Shown here: one piece after another, positions 26,062 through 33,888 of the stretch | Layout: every line of letters starts with the position of its first letter | Position numbering within the stretch: the first letter of the stretch is position 1 | NCBI GenBank assembly: GCA_021804595.1 | Contig: JAJZHH010000011.1 | Location: 1-40,911, forward strand | Reading direction: 5' to 3' | Origin: Pseudomonadota bacterium | GTDB lineage: Bacteria > Pseudomonadota > Gammaproteobacteria > Burkholderiales > Burkholderiaceae_C | DNA: 40,911 nucleotides | The notes under the pieces: model-generated | What the model was told of the DNA's origin: nothing | Database searches by the model: none | The model's input: only the letters and a program-made list of their open reading frames with translations | Translations under genes and position numbers: made by a program

Positions 26062-27294
26062 TCAGCCCAGCCGCGGCAGGCCGGGCAGCGGCGGCAGCCG
26101 CGCCGCCAGGCGCAACGCCAGCGGCTCGCCGGAGTCGAGCAGCGCGCGGGTCACGCCGGCGCGCAGCGGCGCCAGCGCCTGCGCCGCGCGCAGCGCGATG
26201 CCGCGCAGCGCCAGCGCCGGCGGCCTGGAATCGGTGTACAGCCGCACCACCGCTTCGGTCGCCAGGTACAGCGGGCGGGTGGCCAGGCGCAGGCGGCGGG
26301 CATAGCGCGCCAGCCGCTCGGCGTCGCCGACGTCGGCGGCACCGCGCAGCTCGGCGGCGAGCAGCTCGACGCCGAGCAGGCCGAAGTTCATGCCGTGCGC
26401 GGTCACCGGGTGCATGCCGACCGCGGCGTCGCCGAGCAGCGCGAAGCGCGGCGCGCTGAAGCGTTGCGCGTAGACGCCGACCAGCGGGTAGACGAAACGA
26501 TCGGAAATCAGCTCCATCGCGCCCAGGCGATGGTCGAAGCGGCGCTCGATGTCGCGCGCGAACGCGTCGACGTCGAGCTGCTGCATCGCCTGCATGTCCA
26601 GCGGCGGCAGCGTCAGCACGACCGAGGACTGGCCCGGCGCCAGCGGCAGCAGCGCCAGCGTCTGCTGCAGGCCGAACCATTCCCAAGCTGTCGACTCGTG
26701 CGGCTTGTCGTGGCGCATGCGGCACACCAGCATCGACTTGCCGAAGTCGAACTGTTCGGCGCCGATTCCCATCATCCGGCGCAGCTGCGAAAAACGGGTG
26801 TCGGCGGCGACGACCAGGCGGGCGCGCAGGCTGCGCTGCGTGCCGTCGGCGTGCTGCAAGGTCGCCACCATCGCGTCGGGCTCGCGGCGCAGCTCGACGA
26901 CGCGCTGCTCGAGCAGCAGCTCGAGCCCGTCCTGGCCCTGCACGCTGTCCCAGGCGGCGCGGCGCAGCGCGTGGTTCGACACCAGCGTGCCCAGCGCGCC
27001 GTCCGCGGCCGGCTCGAAGCGCATCGCGGCGCTGAGGTCGCGGTCCATGACCCGCGCCGCGCGCAGCGGCGCGCGGTCGGCGTCGGCGATGCGGTCCCAC
27101 GCTTGCCACTCGCGCAGCATGCGCAGCGAACGCTGGTTCAGCGCGATTTCGCGGCCGTCGTCGGCCGGCGCCGCCAGCGCTGAGGCGCGCTGCGGGTCGG
27201 CGACGGCCACGCGCAGGCCGCTGCCGGCCAGCGCGCGCGCCATGAACAGCCCTGCCGGACCGGCACCGGCAATCAGGATTTCGACATCGACCAT
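26062..27294 (-). CDS. ubiM: FAD-dependent ubiquinone hydroxylase, UbiM/UbiH-like
   Basis: The 410-residue flavoprotein belongs to the UbiH/UbiF/UbiM/Coq6 group, which uses O2 and NAD(P)H to hydroxylate the ubiquinone ring. The FAD motif GAGPAGLFMARAL is at the N-terminus, and the GD motif reads FALLGDAAVGMHPVTAHGMNFGLLGVELLA. The HPVTAHGMNFGL wording favours UbiM, a broad-regiospecificity enzyme of many betaproteobacteria, but the call against UbiH or UbiF is not firm. A strong hairpin four bases upstream of the ATG covers the ribosome site. It lies directly downstream of the octaheme cytochrome operon on the same strand. Confidence 0.75.
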   Translation of the reverse strand: MVDVEILIAGAGPAGLFMARALAGSGLRVAVADPQRASALAAPADDGREIALNQRSLRMLREWQAWDRIADADRAPLRAARVMDRDLSAAMRFEPAADGALGTLVSNHALRRAAWDSVQGQDGLELLLEQRVVELRREPDAMVATLQHADGTQRSLRARLVVAADTRFSQLRRMMGIGAEQFDFGKSMLVCRMRHDKPHESTAWEWFGLQQTLALLPLAPGQSSVVLTLPPLDMQAMQQLDVDAFARDIERRFDHRLGAMELISDRFVYPLVGVYAQRFSAPRFALLGDAAVGMHPVTAHGMNFGLLGVELLAAELRGAADVGDAERLARYARRLRLATRPLYLATEAVVRLYTDSRPPALALRGIALRAAQALAPLRAGVTRALLDSGEPLALRLAARLPPLPGLPRLG

Positions 27295-27297
27295 CGG

Positions 27298-27335
27298 GTG
27301 AACCCTCCTCGCTGCGTTCGCCGAAGAGGGTTCAC
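27298..27335 (-). promoter_or_regulatory. Leader hairpin that buries the ribosome site of the UbiM-like gene
   Basis: On the minus strand GTGAACCCTC (27335-27326) pairs perfectly with GAGGGTTCAC (27307-27298) around an 18-base loop, and the ATG follows after CCG. The only Shine-Dalgarno-like sequence, GAGGAGGG, spans the end of the loop and the 3' arm. The hairpin has no T-run. It could be a translational switch, or the end of the octaheme operon transcript. Confidence 0.6.
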
Positions 27336-27359
27336 GTGCCGTCGCGGTGGTCCGCCGCG

Positions 27360-28091
27360 TCAGGCCCCTCCCCCTTCGGTCAGCACTGTGCCTCCGACAT
27401 TGTCCTTCAAGGTCGCGGTCAGCGGCTTGATCGAGATGGAATCGCCCCCGTCCGCGACGACCTGGCCGACGATGTCGAGGTTGAACTGTTCGAAGTCCTT
27501 GATCGCGTTGTCGATGGCCTGCCGCTTGGCCGGGTCGGGGGTGCGCCAGACCGAGAACGGCTCGAAGTCGACGTAGACGAAGTGATACAGCGAGTTGTCG
27601 AAGAAGTACCCCTTGCCGGCGAGCTTGGCGAAGATGCGGTTCTGCATCGTGTAGCCGCCGGTTTTCGCGTCGTACGGGAACAGCGCGATCTCGTGCGCGC
27701 GGATCAGCACCTTCGGGTGGGCGCGCGCGGCCTGCAGCAGGCGGTCGATCGCCGTCTTCTGCGCCGCGGTCGGCTGCACCGGGGGCGGCGGGTCGATGGC
27801 CTGGGTATCGGCGGTCAGGATCGCGCTGTAGTCGACCGGGCGCTTGCCGTAGGCGTAGACGTAGATCTTCAGCAGCACGTCCGAGTCGAGCAGCGCGGCG
27901 CCGTCGACGGTGTTCAACACGCCGCCGTTGAGCGCACGGTTGATGTGCGCCTGCAGGCGCGCGACATGGCCGGCGGTCGGTGCCGGCGTATCGGCACGCG
28001 CCGGGTAGCTGTGCAAGGCCGTGGCCAGCGTGGCGCCGGCCAGCAGCGCCGCGGCGACGCCGGCCAGCAGATGGGTTTTTGCTTTGCGCAT
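27360..28091 (-). CDS. Secreted protein of unknown function in the octaheme cytochrome operon
   Basis: I do not recognise the family. The 243-residue protein has a signal peptide (KTHLLAGVAAALLAGATLATALHSYPARA, cleavage likely before DTP). The mature part of about 210 residues is hydrophilic, with no CXXCH heme motif and no cysteine. Conserved-looking stretches are DSDVLLKIYVYAYGKRPVDYSAIL, LIRAHEIALFPYDAKTGGYTMQNRIFAKL and YFFDNSLYHFVYVDFEPFSVWRTPD. It follows the cytochrome b gene by 14 bp, so it is probably a periplasmic accessory or partner protein of the octaheme cytochrome. A longer frame through this region in the ORF shadow of the upstream genes is not real. Confidence 0.75.
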   Translation of the reverse strand: MRKAKTHLLAGVAAALLAGATLATALHSYPARADTPAPTAGHVARLQAHINRALNGGVLNTVDGAALLDSDVLLKIYVYAYGKRPVDYSAILTADTQAIDPPPPVQPTAAQKTAIDRLLQAARAHPKVLIRAHEIALFPYDAKTGGYTMQNRIFAKLAGKGYFFDNSLYHFVYVDFEPFSVWRTPDPAKRQAIDNAIKDFEQFNLDIVGQVVADGGDSISIKPLTATLKDNVGGTVLTEGGGA

Positions 28092-28105
28092 CGGATTCTC
28101 CTCGT

Positions 28106-28729
28106 TCACGAACGCGCGCCGTGGGCGTCGTCGGCGTCTTCCCAGCCGGTGACCATCGCGCGGATGTAGGAAAGCGGCGTGTGGCCGGTCGTCGCCAGAT
28201 AGACGTGGGCGATGAAGAACACCAGCATCAGGTAGGCGGCCGCGGTGTGCAGCAGCGCGACGCCACGCAGGTCGAGGCCCAGCGGCATCGTGCCGATCGC
28301 GTTCCACGCGAACAGCAGCAGCAGCGTGCCGCTGAACCAGATCAGCGGATTGATCACCAGCTTCAGGCCGAGGTAGGCCAGGCGCTGCAGCGGGTTGTGC
28401 TTGCGCTCGGGCGTGACCTCGTAGGGGTGCGATTCGCCGCGGAACATGCCGATGGCGTAGTAGCGCGCGATCGTGCCGACCTTGTCCAGCGTCGGGATGT
28501 ACTGCTTCCACTCGCCGGTCGTGAAGTGCCAGAAGATCGCGAACACCCACAACGTGACCAGCAGTACCGCCGCCGCCTCGTGCAGCAGCAGCGTGCCGCG
28601 GAAGCCGCTCATCGGCAGGTAACCGTGGATCGCGAAGCCGGTGTACAGCATCGTGATGACGAGCAGCGCCTGGCTCCAGTGCCAGAAGCGTTCGAAACGC
28701 TTGAACAGATAGATGCGTCCTTCGCTCAT
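28106..28729 (-). CDS. Cytochrome b (b561/formate dehydrogenase gamma-like) membrane subunit
   Basis: The 207-residue membrane protein has four helices with histidines placed to bind heme b: RFWHWSQALLVITMLYTGFAIHG, LLLHEAAAVLLVTLWVFAIFWHFTTGEWKQYIP, and ALLHTAAAYLMLVFFIAHVYLATTGHTPLSYI. This is the pattern of di-heme cytochrome b subunits that take electrons from quinol (thiosulfate reductase, formate dehydrogenase gamma and relatives). It lies 20 bp after the octaheme cytochrome gene and should link the quinone pool to that cytochrome. The direction of electron flow is inferred. Confidence 0.85.
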   Translation of the reverse strand: MSEGRIYLFKRFERFWHWSQALLVITMLYTGFAIHGYLPMSGFRGTLLLHEAAAVLLVTLWVFAIFWHFTTGEWKQYIPTLDKVGTIARYYAIGMFRGESHPYEVTPERKHNPLQRLAYLGLKLVINPLIWFSGTLLLLFAWNAIGTMPLGLDLRGVALLHTAAAYLMLVFFIAHVYLATTGHTPLSYIRAMVTGWEDADDAHGARS

Positions 28730-28749
28730 GATGGTTCTCCGTATGGGTT

Positions 28750-30507
28750 TCAGCGGCGGCGCAGAACGATGCGCAGCAGGGCGTGGACGACGACTCCGGC
28801 CAGCGCCAGCGCGGCCAGCAGCAGTCCGAGTCGTTCCAGCCAGGGTTGGTGGTCGCGGCTGCGAGCCGGCATGTAGACGCCGTCGATGTGCTCAAGTCGG
28901 CCTTGTGCGGCGTGGCACTGGTCGCATTGCAGCGCCTGTTCCTTGGGCGCGACCATGTGCGCGATCGGCCAGTACATGTCGGTGCGCACGAAGGCGTAAT
29001 GGCCCGAGTACGGCAGGCCGGCGGCCTTCATGCCGTTGCGCAGCGCGATCTGCCACTTGTAGTTCTCGGTGTAGGCGTCCTTGTCGAAACCGAACGAATG
29101 GAATACCGCGAGAATTCCGGTCTTGGTGTCGTAGGGCTGGTTGTTGCGCATGATCTTGAACGGCCAGATCTTCGACTTGCCGTCGGTCGCCGAACCCTGC
29201 GGCAGGTTCAGCTGCACGACGCCGTCCTTCGAGAAGTCCTGGATCTTCGAGCCGATCGTCATCCAGCGCTCGACTCCGTTGAACCAGGTGTAGCTCGGCA
29301 CGACGTCGGTGGCCCACTTGAAGCTGCCCTTGACGCCCCAGTAGGTGTTCCAGCCCTTGTGGTCGAGCAGCACCAGCGGTTCGCCGTTGACGTTGAGCTT
29401 GCCGGCGGTGGCGTAGTTCCACTGCATCTTGGTCGGCAGGCCGCCGCGCGCGTACTCGGGGATGTGGCAGGTCTCGCAGGCGATGTCACGCGTGTGCATG
29501 TTCAGCGTCGACGCCACCACGCGATCCTCCAGGCCGTGGCCGACGTGAGGCTCCTGCCCGTGGCACGAGGTGCAGCTGGCCGGGTCGGGGTTGTGCTGGC
29601 TGCCGGGCATGAACGGCCCGCCCTTCGGGTCGGCGTCGATCAGGTAGCGCGAACCGGGGACCTTGTGATTGGTCGTGACGTGGCACTGCTGGCACTGGAA
29701 GTTCAGCCCCTTGGTCGCCATGTGCACGTCCTCGGCGCGAGCCGGGTCGGCCAGCGAACTGTCCATGTCGCCGTGCTTGACGCCGTTGCCGCCGCCGCCG
29801 TAGAAGTGGCACGAGCCGCAGGTGTAGCGGGTCGGCAGACCGACGTGCTGCGCGATCTTGGCCAGGTTCTCGGGGTCGACGTAGGGCTTGTCGGTGCCGT
29901 AGACCTCGTTGCAGCCCGGGCGCACCTGGACCTTGGTCACCGCCGGGTTGCCGCCCATGAACGGCATCTTGTGGTAATCCTTGGTCTGGTCGTGGCAGAC
30001 CAGGCAGTCGACGTCCTTCTCGGGTCGCTGCGAGAACGGGATGAAGGTGTTCGGATCGGTGCTGCCGTAACCGGCGTGGCACACCGTGCAGAACTGTTCG
30101 TTGCTGATCGGGCTGACGCAGAAGTTGTTGTAGACGTGGTTCTTGCCCAGCATCTGGTGGGTCTTCGGATCCCAGGTCTTCCACGTCCAGTGCGAGGTCG
30201 ACATGACCTGCTTGGCCGCGTCGGTATGGCAGCTCAGGCAGGCCTGCGTGACTTGCGGGCCGCTGGTGAACGGGCCCTGCAGCTGCTTGAACTTGCTGTG
30301 GTCCTGCGGCGCTTCGGGCGCGGTCGGGCCGTAGCCCAGTGTCGGCACGACCGCCGAGGTCGTGGTCGACGGCGAGTTCGCGGCGACGAACTGCGTCGCC
30401 GTTTCGGTGGTCACCGGGGTGCTTGCGTGCGCGTGCAGCGACAGGCCGAGCAGAAAAGCGCTGGCCAGACTGCCGCGCAGCATGCGAAGTGCTGCGGCGG
30501 AATCCAT
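28750..30507 (-). CDS. Octaheme c-type cytochrome, tetrathionate reductase (OTR) family, membrane-anchored
   Basis: The 585-residue protein has a signal peptide (residues 1-29) and exactly eight CXXCH heme sites: CLSCH 90, CTVCH 140, CLVCH 168, CGSCH 230, CQQCH 272, CTSCH 312, CETCH 344, CDQCH 528. The stretch DHSKFKQLQGPFTSGPQVTQACLSCH and the following HWTWKTWDP...NNFC match the octaheme tetrathionate reductase family described from Shewanella, where one heme has a Lys ligand. The family reduces tetrathionate, nitrite and hydroxylamine in vitro, and its physiological role is unsettled. A C-terminal helix (LGLLLAALALAGVVVHALLRIVL, 560-582) anchors it, facing the periplasm. I chose ATG 30507 behind GAGGGGAGA. 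It is first in an operon with the cytochrome b and the secreted protein. Confidence 0.92.
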   Translation of the reverse strand: MDSAAALRMLRGSLASAFLLGLSLHAHASTPVTTETATQFVAANSPSTTTSAVVPTLGYGPTAPEAPQDHSKFKQLQGPFTSGPQVTQACLSCHTDAAKQVMSTSHWTWKTWDPKTHQMLGKNHVYNNFCVSPISNEQFCTVCHAGYGSTDPNTFIPFSQRPEKDVDCLVCHDQTKDYHKMPFMGGNPAVTKVQVRPGCNEVYGTDKPYVDPENLAKIAQHVGLPTRYTCGSCHFYGGGGNGVKHGDMDSSLADPARAEDVHMATKGLNFQCQQCHVTTNHKVPGSRYLIDADPKGGPFMPGSQHNPDPASCTSCHGQEPHVGHGLEDRVVASTLNMHTRDIACETCHIPEYARGGLPTKMQWNYATAGKLNVNGEPLVLLDHKGWNTYWGVKGSFKWATDVVPSYTWFNGVERWMTIGSKIQDFSKDGVVQLNLPQGSATDGKSKIWPFKIMRNNQPYDTKTGILAVFHSFGFDKDAYTENYKWQIALRNGMKAAGLPYSGHYAFVRTDMYWPIAHMVAPKEQALQCDQCHAAQGRLEHIDGVYMPARSRDHQPWLERLGLLLAALALAGVVVHALLRIVLRRR

Positions 30508-30569
30508 GGGTTGTCTCCCCTCTGATGAGTGTTGTGGCGCGATGTTCGGCGCCCGGCTCGAATTGAGGA

Positions 30570-30583
30570 TTGACAAATGGCAA
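30570..30583 (-). promoter_or_regulatory. Fnr/Crp-family site upstream of the octaheme operon (proximal)
   Basis: On the minus strand the sequence is TTGCC-ATTT-GTCAA, two half-sites spaced as in Fnr/Anr/Dnr boxes (TTGAT-N4-ATCAA). Its centre is 70 bp before the octaheme ATG, which would leave a leader of about 28 bases if the site sits at -41.5. The GTCAA half is shared with the sites at 30619 and 33744. Confidence 0.55.
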
Positions 30584-30618
30584 GATTCGCCAGCTGCGCG
30601 ACGCAGAATCGCGAGTGT

Positions 30619-30632
30619 TTGACTCAGGGCAA
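30619..30632 (-). promoter_or_regulatory. Fnr/Crp-family site upstream of the octaheme operon (distal)
   Basis: On the minus strand the sequence is TTGCC-CTGA-GTCAA. Both half-sites are identical to those of the proximal site 49 bp away, while the four spacer bases differ. That is the pattern expected of protein-binding sites rather than a copied segment. Confidence 0.5.
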
Positions 30633-30642
30633 ACTGCCGGGG

Positions 30643-30670
30643 GTATAAAAAGCCGGGCCCGGGCCCGGCT
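30643..30670 (-). terminator. Intrinsic terminator of the cydABX operon
   Basis: A self-complementary 20-base GC hairpin (30651-30670) is followed on the minus strand by TTTTTATA (30650-30643). It lies 28 bp after the last stop codon of the cyd operon and before the regulatory sites of the octaheme operon. Confidence 0.8.
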
Positions 30671-30698
30671 GGGTGACGCGGTGCGGCTGCCGCCGCGG

Positions 30699-30896
30699 TC
30701 AGCGGCGCGCCCGCGCCGCTCGCTCCTCGTCCTGCGTGTCCATCCACGCGCCGCCGGCCGCCGCGACCAGCACCAGCATCACGGTGCCGACCAGCCACGC
30801 GAAATACCACGGCGCGTAATCGCCGAGGATCACGCCGAGCACGATCGCGATCAGCGCGATCATGAAGTAGACGACGAATTGGCTCAGGGTTTTCAT
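30699..30896 (-). CDS. cydX: CydX-like small subunit of cytochrome bd, with an extra N-terminal helix
   Basis: The 65-residue protein carries the CydX signature WYFAWLVGTVMLVLVAAAG (residues 30-48), which matches the WYFAWxLG motif of the 30-40 residue CydX proteins that stabilise the oxidase hemes. It follows cydB by 14 bp, as CydX does elsewhere. It is unusual in having another hydrophobic segment first (FVVYFMIALIAIVLGVILG, residues 7-25) and a charged tail (DTQDEERAARARR), so it is about twice the usual length. The start ATG at 30896 has GAGAACGCC upstream. An internal Met at residue 12 would still leave most of the first helix. Confidence 0.75.
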   Translation of the reverse strand: MKTLSQFVVYFMIALIAIVLGVILGDYAPWYFAWLVGTVMLVLVAAAGGAWMDTQDEERAARARR

Positions 30897-30910
30897 GGCG
30901 TTCTCCGGGT

Positions 30911-32044
30911 TCAGTAGGCGTGATCGCTGGATTCGATCTCCTTGCGGTCGACGGTGCCGCGCATGACCCAGAACGCCCAACTCGTGTACCACAGGATCAG
31001 CGGCACGAAGACCGCGGCGAAGCCGGTCGACCACAGCAGGTCGGTTTGGCTCGACACGCTGTTCCAGATCGTCAGGCTTTGCGCCGGGTTCGAGCTCGAC
31101 GGCATCATGAACGGGAACAGCGCGACGCCGGCCGTGCCGAGCACGCCGATCCAGGCCAGCGCGCCGGACCACCAGGCCAGCGTGTGGCGTCCGCCGCGCA
31201 CCAGCAGCCAGCCCAGCAGCATGCCGAGGTAGCCCAGCGCCGGCACCAGCCACAACAGCGGGACGCTGCGGAAATTCGCCAGCCAGTGGCCGGCTTGCAG
31301 GCTGACGCTTTGCTGCAGCGGGTTCTGCGCGACCGCCGGGGCGGGCGAGTGCTCGAGCACATAGCCGTGCAGCATCGACACCCAGACGCCGCCGGCGCTG
31401 AACAGCACCACCGCGGCCAGCGCGGCCCACGACGCGGCGCGCCGCGCGCGAACGGCGACTTCGCCGCCGGCGCGGCCCATCAGCATCACGCCGCCCATAT
31501 AGATCGACAGCGCCAGCGACAGCAGGCCGCAGAGCACGGCGAAGGGGTTGAGCAGCGTGATGAAGCTGCCGGTGTAGTACGAGCGCATGTCCCATTCAAA
31601 GTGGAACGGAACGCCGAGGAACATATTGCCCACCCCAGCGCCGTACACGATCATCGGCACCGCGCCGCTGACCAGCAGCGCCCAGTCCCAGGCGTTGCGC
31701 CAGCGCGGCGACGGCAGCTTGCTGCGGTACTCGAAACCGAGCGGACGCACGATCATCGTCCACAGCAGCAGCAGCATGACGATGTACAGGCCCGAGAAAG
31801 CCGTCGCGTACAGCAGCGGGAACGCGGCGAAGATCGCGCCGCCGCCGAGGATGAACCAGACCTGGTTGCCGTCCCAGTGCGGTCCGACCGCGTTCAGGCA
31901 GGCGCGACGCTCGACGTCGCTGCGGCCGACGAAGCGCAGCAGGGTGCCGACGCCCATGTCCATGCCGACCATGATCGCCAGCCCGGCGAGCAGCACGCCG
32001 AGCAGCAGCCACCACAGGACTTTGAGGAAGAGATAGAGTTCCAT
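30911..32044 (-). CDS. cydB: Cytochrome bd ubiquinol oxidase subunit II
   Basis: The 377-residue inner-membrane protein is the second subunit of the bd-type quinol oxidase, which reduces O2 at low concentration. Typical CydB stretches are WWLLLGVLLAGLAIMVGMDMGVGTLLRFVG, NAVGPHWDGNQVWFILGGGAIFAAFPLLYA, LWTMIVRPLGFEYRSKL, and the ending VFVPLILWYTSWAFWVMRGTV. It has eight or nine membrane helices. It lies 4 bp after cydA and 14 bp before the CydX-like gene, so the three are one transcription unit ending at 30643. Confidence 0.96.
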   Translation of the reverse strand: MELYLFLKVLWWLLLGVLLAGLAIMVGMDMGVGTLLRFVGRSDVERRACLNAVGPHWDGNQVWFILGGGAIFAAFPLLYATAFSGLYIVMLLLLWTMIVRPLGFEYRSKLPSPRWRNAWDWALLVSGAVPMIVYGAGVGNMFLGVPFHFEWDMRSYYTGSFITLLNPFAVLCGLLSLALSIYMGGVMLMGRAGGEVAVRARRAASWAALAAVVLFSAGGVWVSMLHGYVLEHSPAPAVAQNPLQQSVSLQAGHWLANFRSVPLLWLVPALGYLGMLLGWLLVRGGRHTLAWWSGALAWIGVLGTAGVALFPFMMPSSSNPAQSLTIWNSVSSQTDLLWSTGFAAVFVPLILWYTSWAFWVMRGTVDRKEIESSDHAY

Positions 32045-32048
32045 CGCG

Positions 32049-33638
32049 TCAAACCTCCTTGCGCAGCATCGCGCCCGTGGCCGCAGGAGCGCCGCCGAAG
32101 GCCGGCGCCGGTGGGGAGCCGTGATCGCTCGGACCCTGGCGGATGAACTTGACCATCAGATACATCTCGACCGCGATGAAGCTCGAGTACAGCAGCACGA
32201 AGCCGGTCAGCGAGAACACCATGTAGCCGACGCTGTGCGTCGAAGCGCTCATCCAGGTCGGCAGCAGGCCGAACACGGTCCACGGCTGGCGGCCGATCTC
32301 GGCGGTGATCCAGCCCATTTCGCAGGCGATCCACGGCACCGGGATCATCCATGGCGCCAGGCGCAGGAACCAGCGCTGGTGCTGCACGTCGTCACGCACC
32401 GAGTAAATCGTCGCCAGCACGAAGAACGCCAGCATCAGCAGCCCCAGCGCGACCATCGTGCGGAAGGCCCAGAACTCGGCGAAAACGTTGGGGATGCTGT
32501 CCCACGCCGCTTGCTGGATCTGCGCCGGCGTGGCCTGCGTGACGTCGGCGGCGTAGCGCTGGAGCAGGAAGCCGTAGCCGAGGTCGCGCTGGTGGGCGTC
32601 GAACCGGGCCAGCGCGGCGGCATTGGTCGGGTCGCTGCTGAGCACTTTCAGCGCCGCCACCGCCGGGATGCCGTTCTCGATGCGCTTGGCGTTCTCGGCG
32701 ACGATCTGGTCGATGCCCGGGACCGTCTGCGTCATCGTGTGTGTCAGCAGCGGCGTGAGCACGTAGGGGATGCGGATCGCGAACAGGTTGCGATGCTCGC
32801 TTTGCGACGGCCAGGCGATCACGTTGAACGACGCCGGCGCCTGCTCGGTGGTCCACATCGCTTCCATCGCCGCCAGCTTCGACGGCTGGGCATGGGCGCC
32901 GACGTAGCCCAGTGCGTCGCCGAGGGTGATCACGCCGGCGGTGGCGAGCACGCCAAACAGCGCCGCCATGCGGAACGAGCGGCGGGCCAGTTCGACGTGC
33001 CGCTTCTGGTACAGGTAGATCGCGCTGACCCCGGCGACGAAGATCGCCGCGGTGACGTAGCCGGCGATGCTGGTGTGCACGAACTTGGCCTGCGCGTCGG
33101 CGCTGAAGATCAGGTCGGGCAGGCTGGTCAGCTCCATGCGCATCGTCACCGGGTTGAAGTGCGCGCCCTGCGGGTCCTGCATGAAGCCGTTGGCCACCAG
33201 GATCCACAACGCCGACAGGTTCGAGCCGAGCGCGACCAGGTAGGTCACGAGCAGATGCTGGATCTTGCTCAGCCGTTTCCAGCCGAACACCATCAGCCCG
33301 ATGAAAGTCGACTCCATGAAGAAGGCCATCAGCCCTTCGATCGCCAGCGGCGCGCCGAAGATGTCGCCGACGAATCCCGAGTAGAACGACCAGTTGGTGC
33401 CGAACTCGAACTCCATCGTCAGCCCGGTGGCGACACCGAGCGCGAAGTTGATCATGAACAGCTTGCCCCAGAACTCGACCATCTGCTTGTAGATCGCGCG
33501 GCCGGTGGTGACGTAGATCGTCTCCATCGCCGCGAGCATGAAGGTCATGCCCAGGGTCAGCGGCACGAACAGGAAGTGGTACAGCGCGGTGGCGGCGAAT
33601 TGCCAGCGCGACAGTGCCACGACGGTTCCATCAATCAT
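32049..33638 (-). CDS. cydA: Cytochrome bd ubiquinol oxidase subunit I
   Basis: The 529-residue subunit carries hemes b558, b595 and d and the quinol site. Visible ligands are His21 (ALYHFLFVPL, b595 in E. coli numbering His19), His188 (FVHTSIAGYVTA, b558) and Met395 (FWAFRTMVALG, b558). Glu101 and Glu109 (LAIEGLMAFFMESTFIG) line the proton path. The Q-loop is of the long type seen in E. coli, with an insertion around residues 310-385. I chose ATG 33638 behind AGGAGC; the frame is open further upstream but has no family match. An Fnr-like box lies about 105 bp upstream. Confidence 0.96.
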   Translation of the reverse strand: MIDGTVVALSRWQFAATALYHFLFVPLTLGMTFMLAAMETIYVTTGRAIYKQMVEFWGKLFMINFALGVATGLTMEFEFGTNWSFYSGFVGDIFGAPLAIEGLMAFFMESTFIGLMVFGWKRLSKIQHLLVTYLVALGSNLSALWILVANGFMQDPQGAHFNPVTMRMELTSLPDLIFSADAQAKFVHTSIAGYVTAAIFVAGVSAIYLYQKRHVELARRSFRMAALFGVLATAGVITLGDALGYVGAHAQPSKLAAMEAMWTTEQAPASFNVIAWPSQSEHRNLFAIRIPYVLTPLLTHTMTQTVPGIDQIVAENAKRIENGIPAVAALKVLSSDPTNAAALARFDAHQRDLGYGFLLQRYAADVTQATPAQIQQAAWDSIPNVFAEFWAFRTMVALGLLMLAFFVLATIYSVRDDVQHQRWFLRLAPWMIPVPWIACEMGWITAEIGRQPWTVFGLLPTWMSASTHSVGYMVFSLTGFVLLYSSFIAVEMYLMVKFIRQGPSDHGSPPAPAFGGAPAATGAMLRKEV

Positions 33639-33743
33639 TTCAGCGCTCCTTGGCCCCGTGGCCGGTTGCGGTGCGGCAATACACACATGCGCATCGTTAC
33701 AATACGCAAACATAGGCCGGCGCTGATGCGTTTTCCTTGATGA

Positions 33744-33757
33744 TTGACAAAATTCAA
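33744..33757 (-). promoter_or_regulatory. Fnr/Anr-like box upstream of cydA
   Basis: On the minus strand the sequence is TTGAA-TTTT-GTCAA, two mismatches from the Fnr consensus TTGAT-N4-ATCAA, inside a larger dyad (CCTTGA...TTCAAGG). The GTCAA half is shared with both sites ahead of the octaheme operon. It would give the oxidase oxygen-responsive control. Confidence 0.55.
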
Positions 33758-33888
33758 GGGTTTTCCCTAGGGTTGGGGGGGTGGTTTGCGTCTGCGTTGC
33801 CGCCGGCGCTGACGCGGCCGTCACGCCCGATGGGCGCGCATCGCCGCGCGGGGTATGCTCGGGGCTCGACGCACGGAGTTCGCAGCGC

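Noticed and set aside
27360-28895. Single 511-codon gene on the minus strand
   Set aside because: The frame joins the secreted-protein gene to an out-of-frame reading of the cytochrome b gene; separate starts and family matches show distinct genes.
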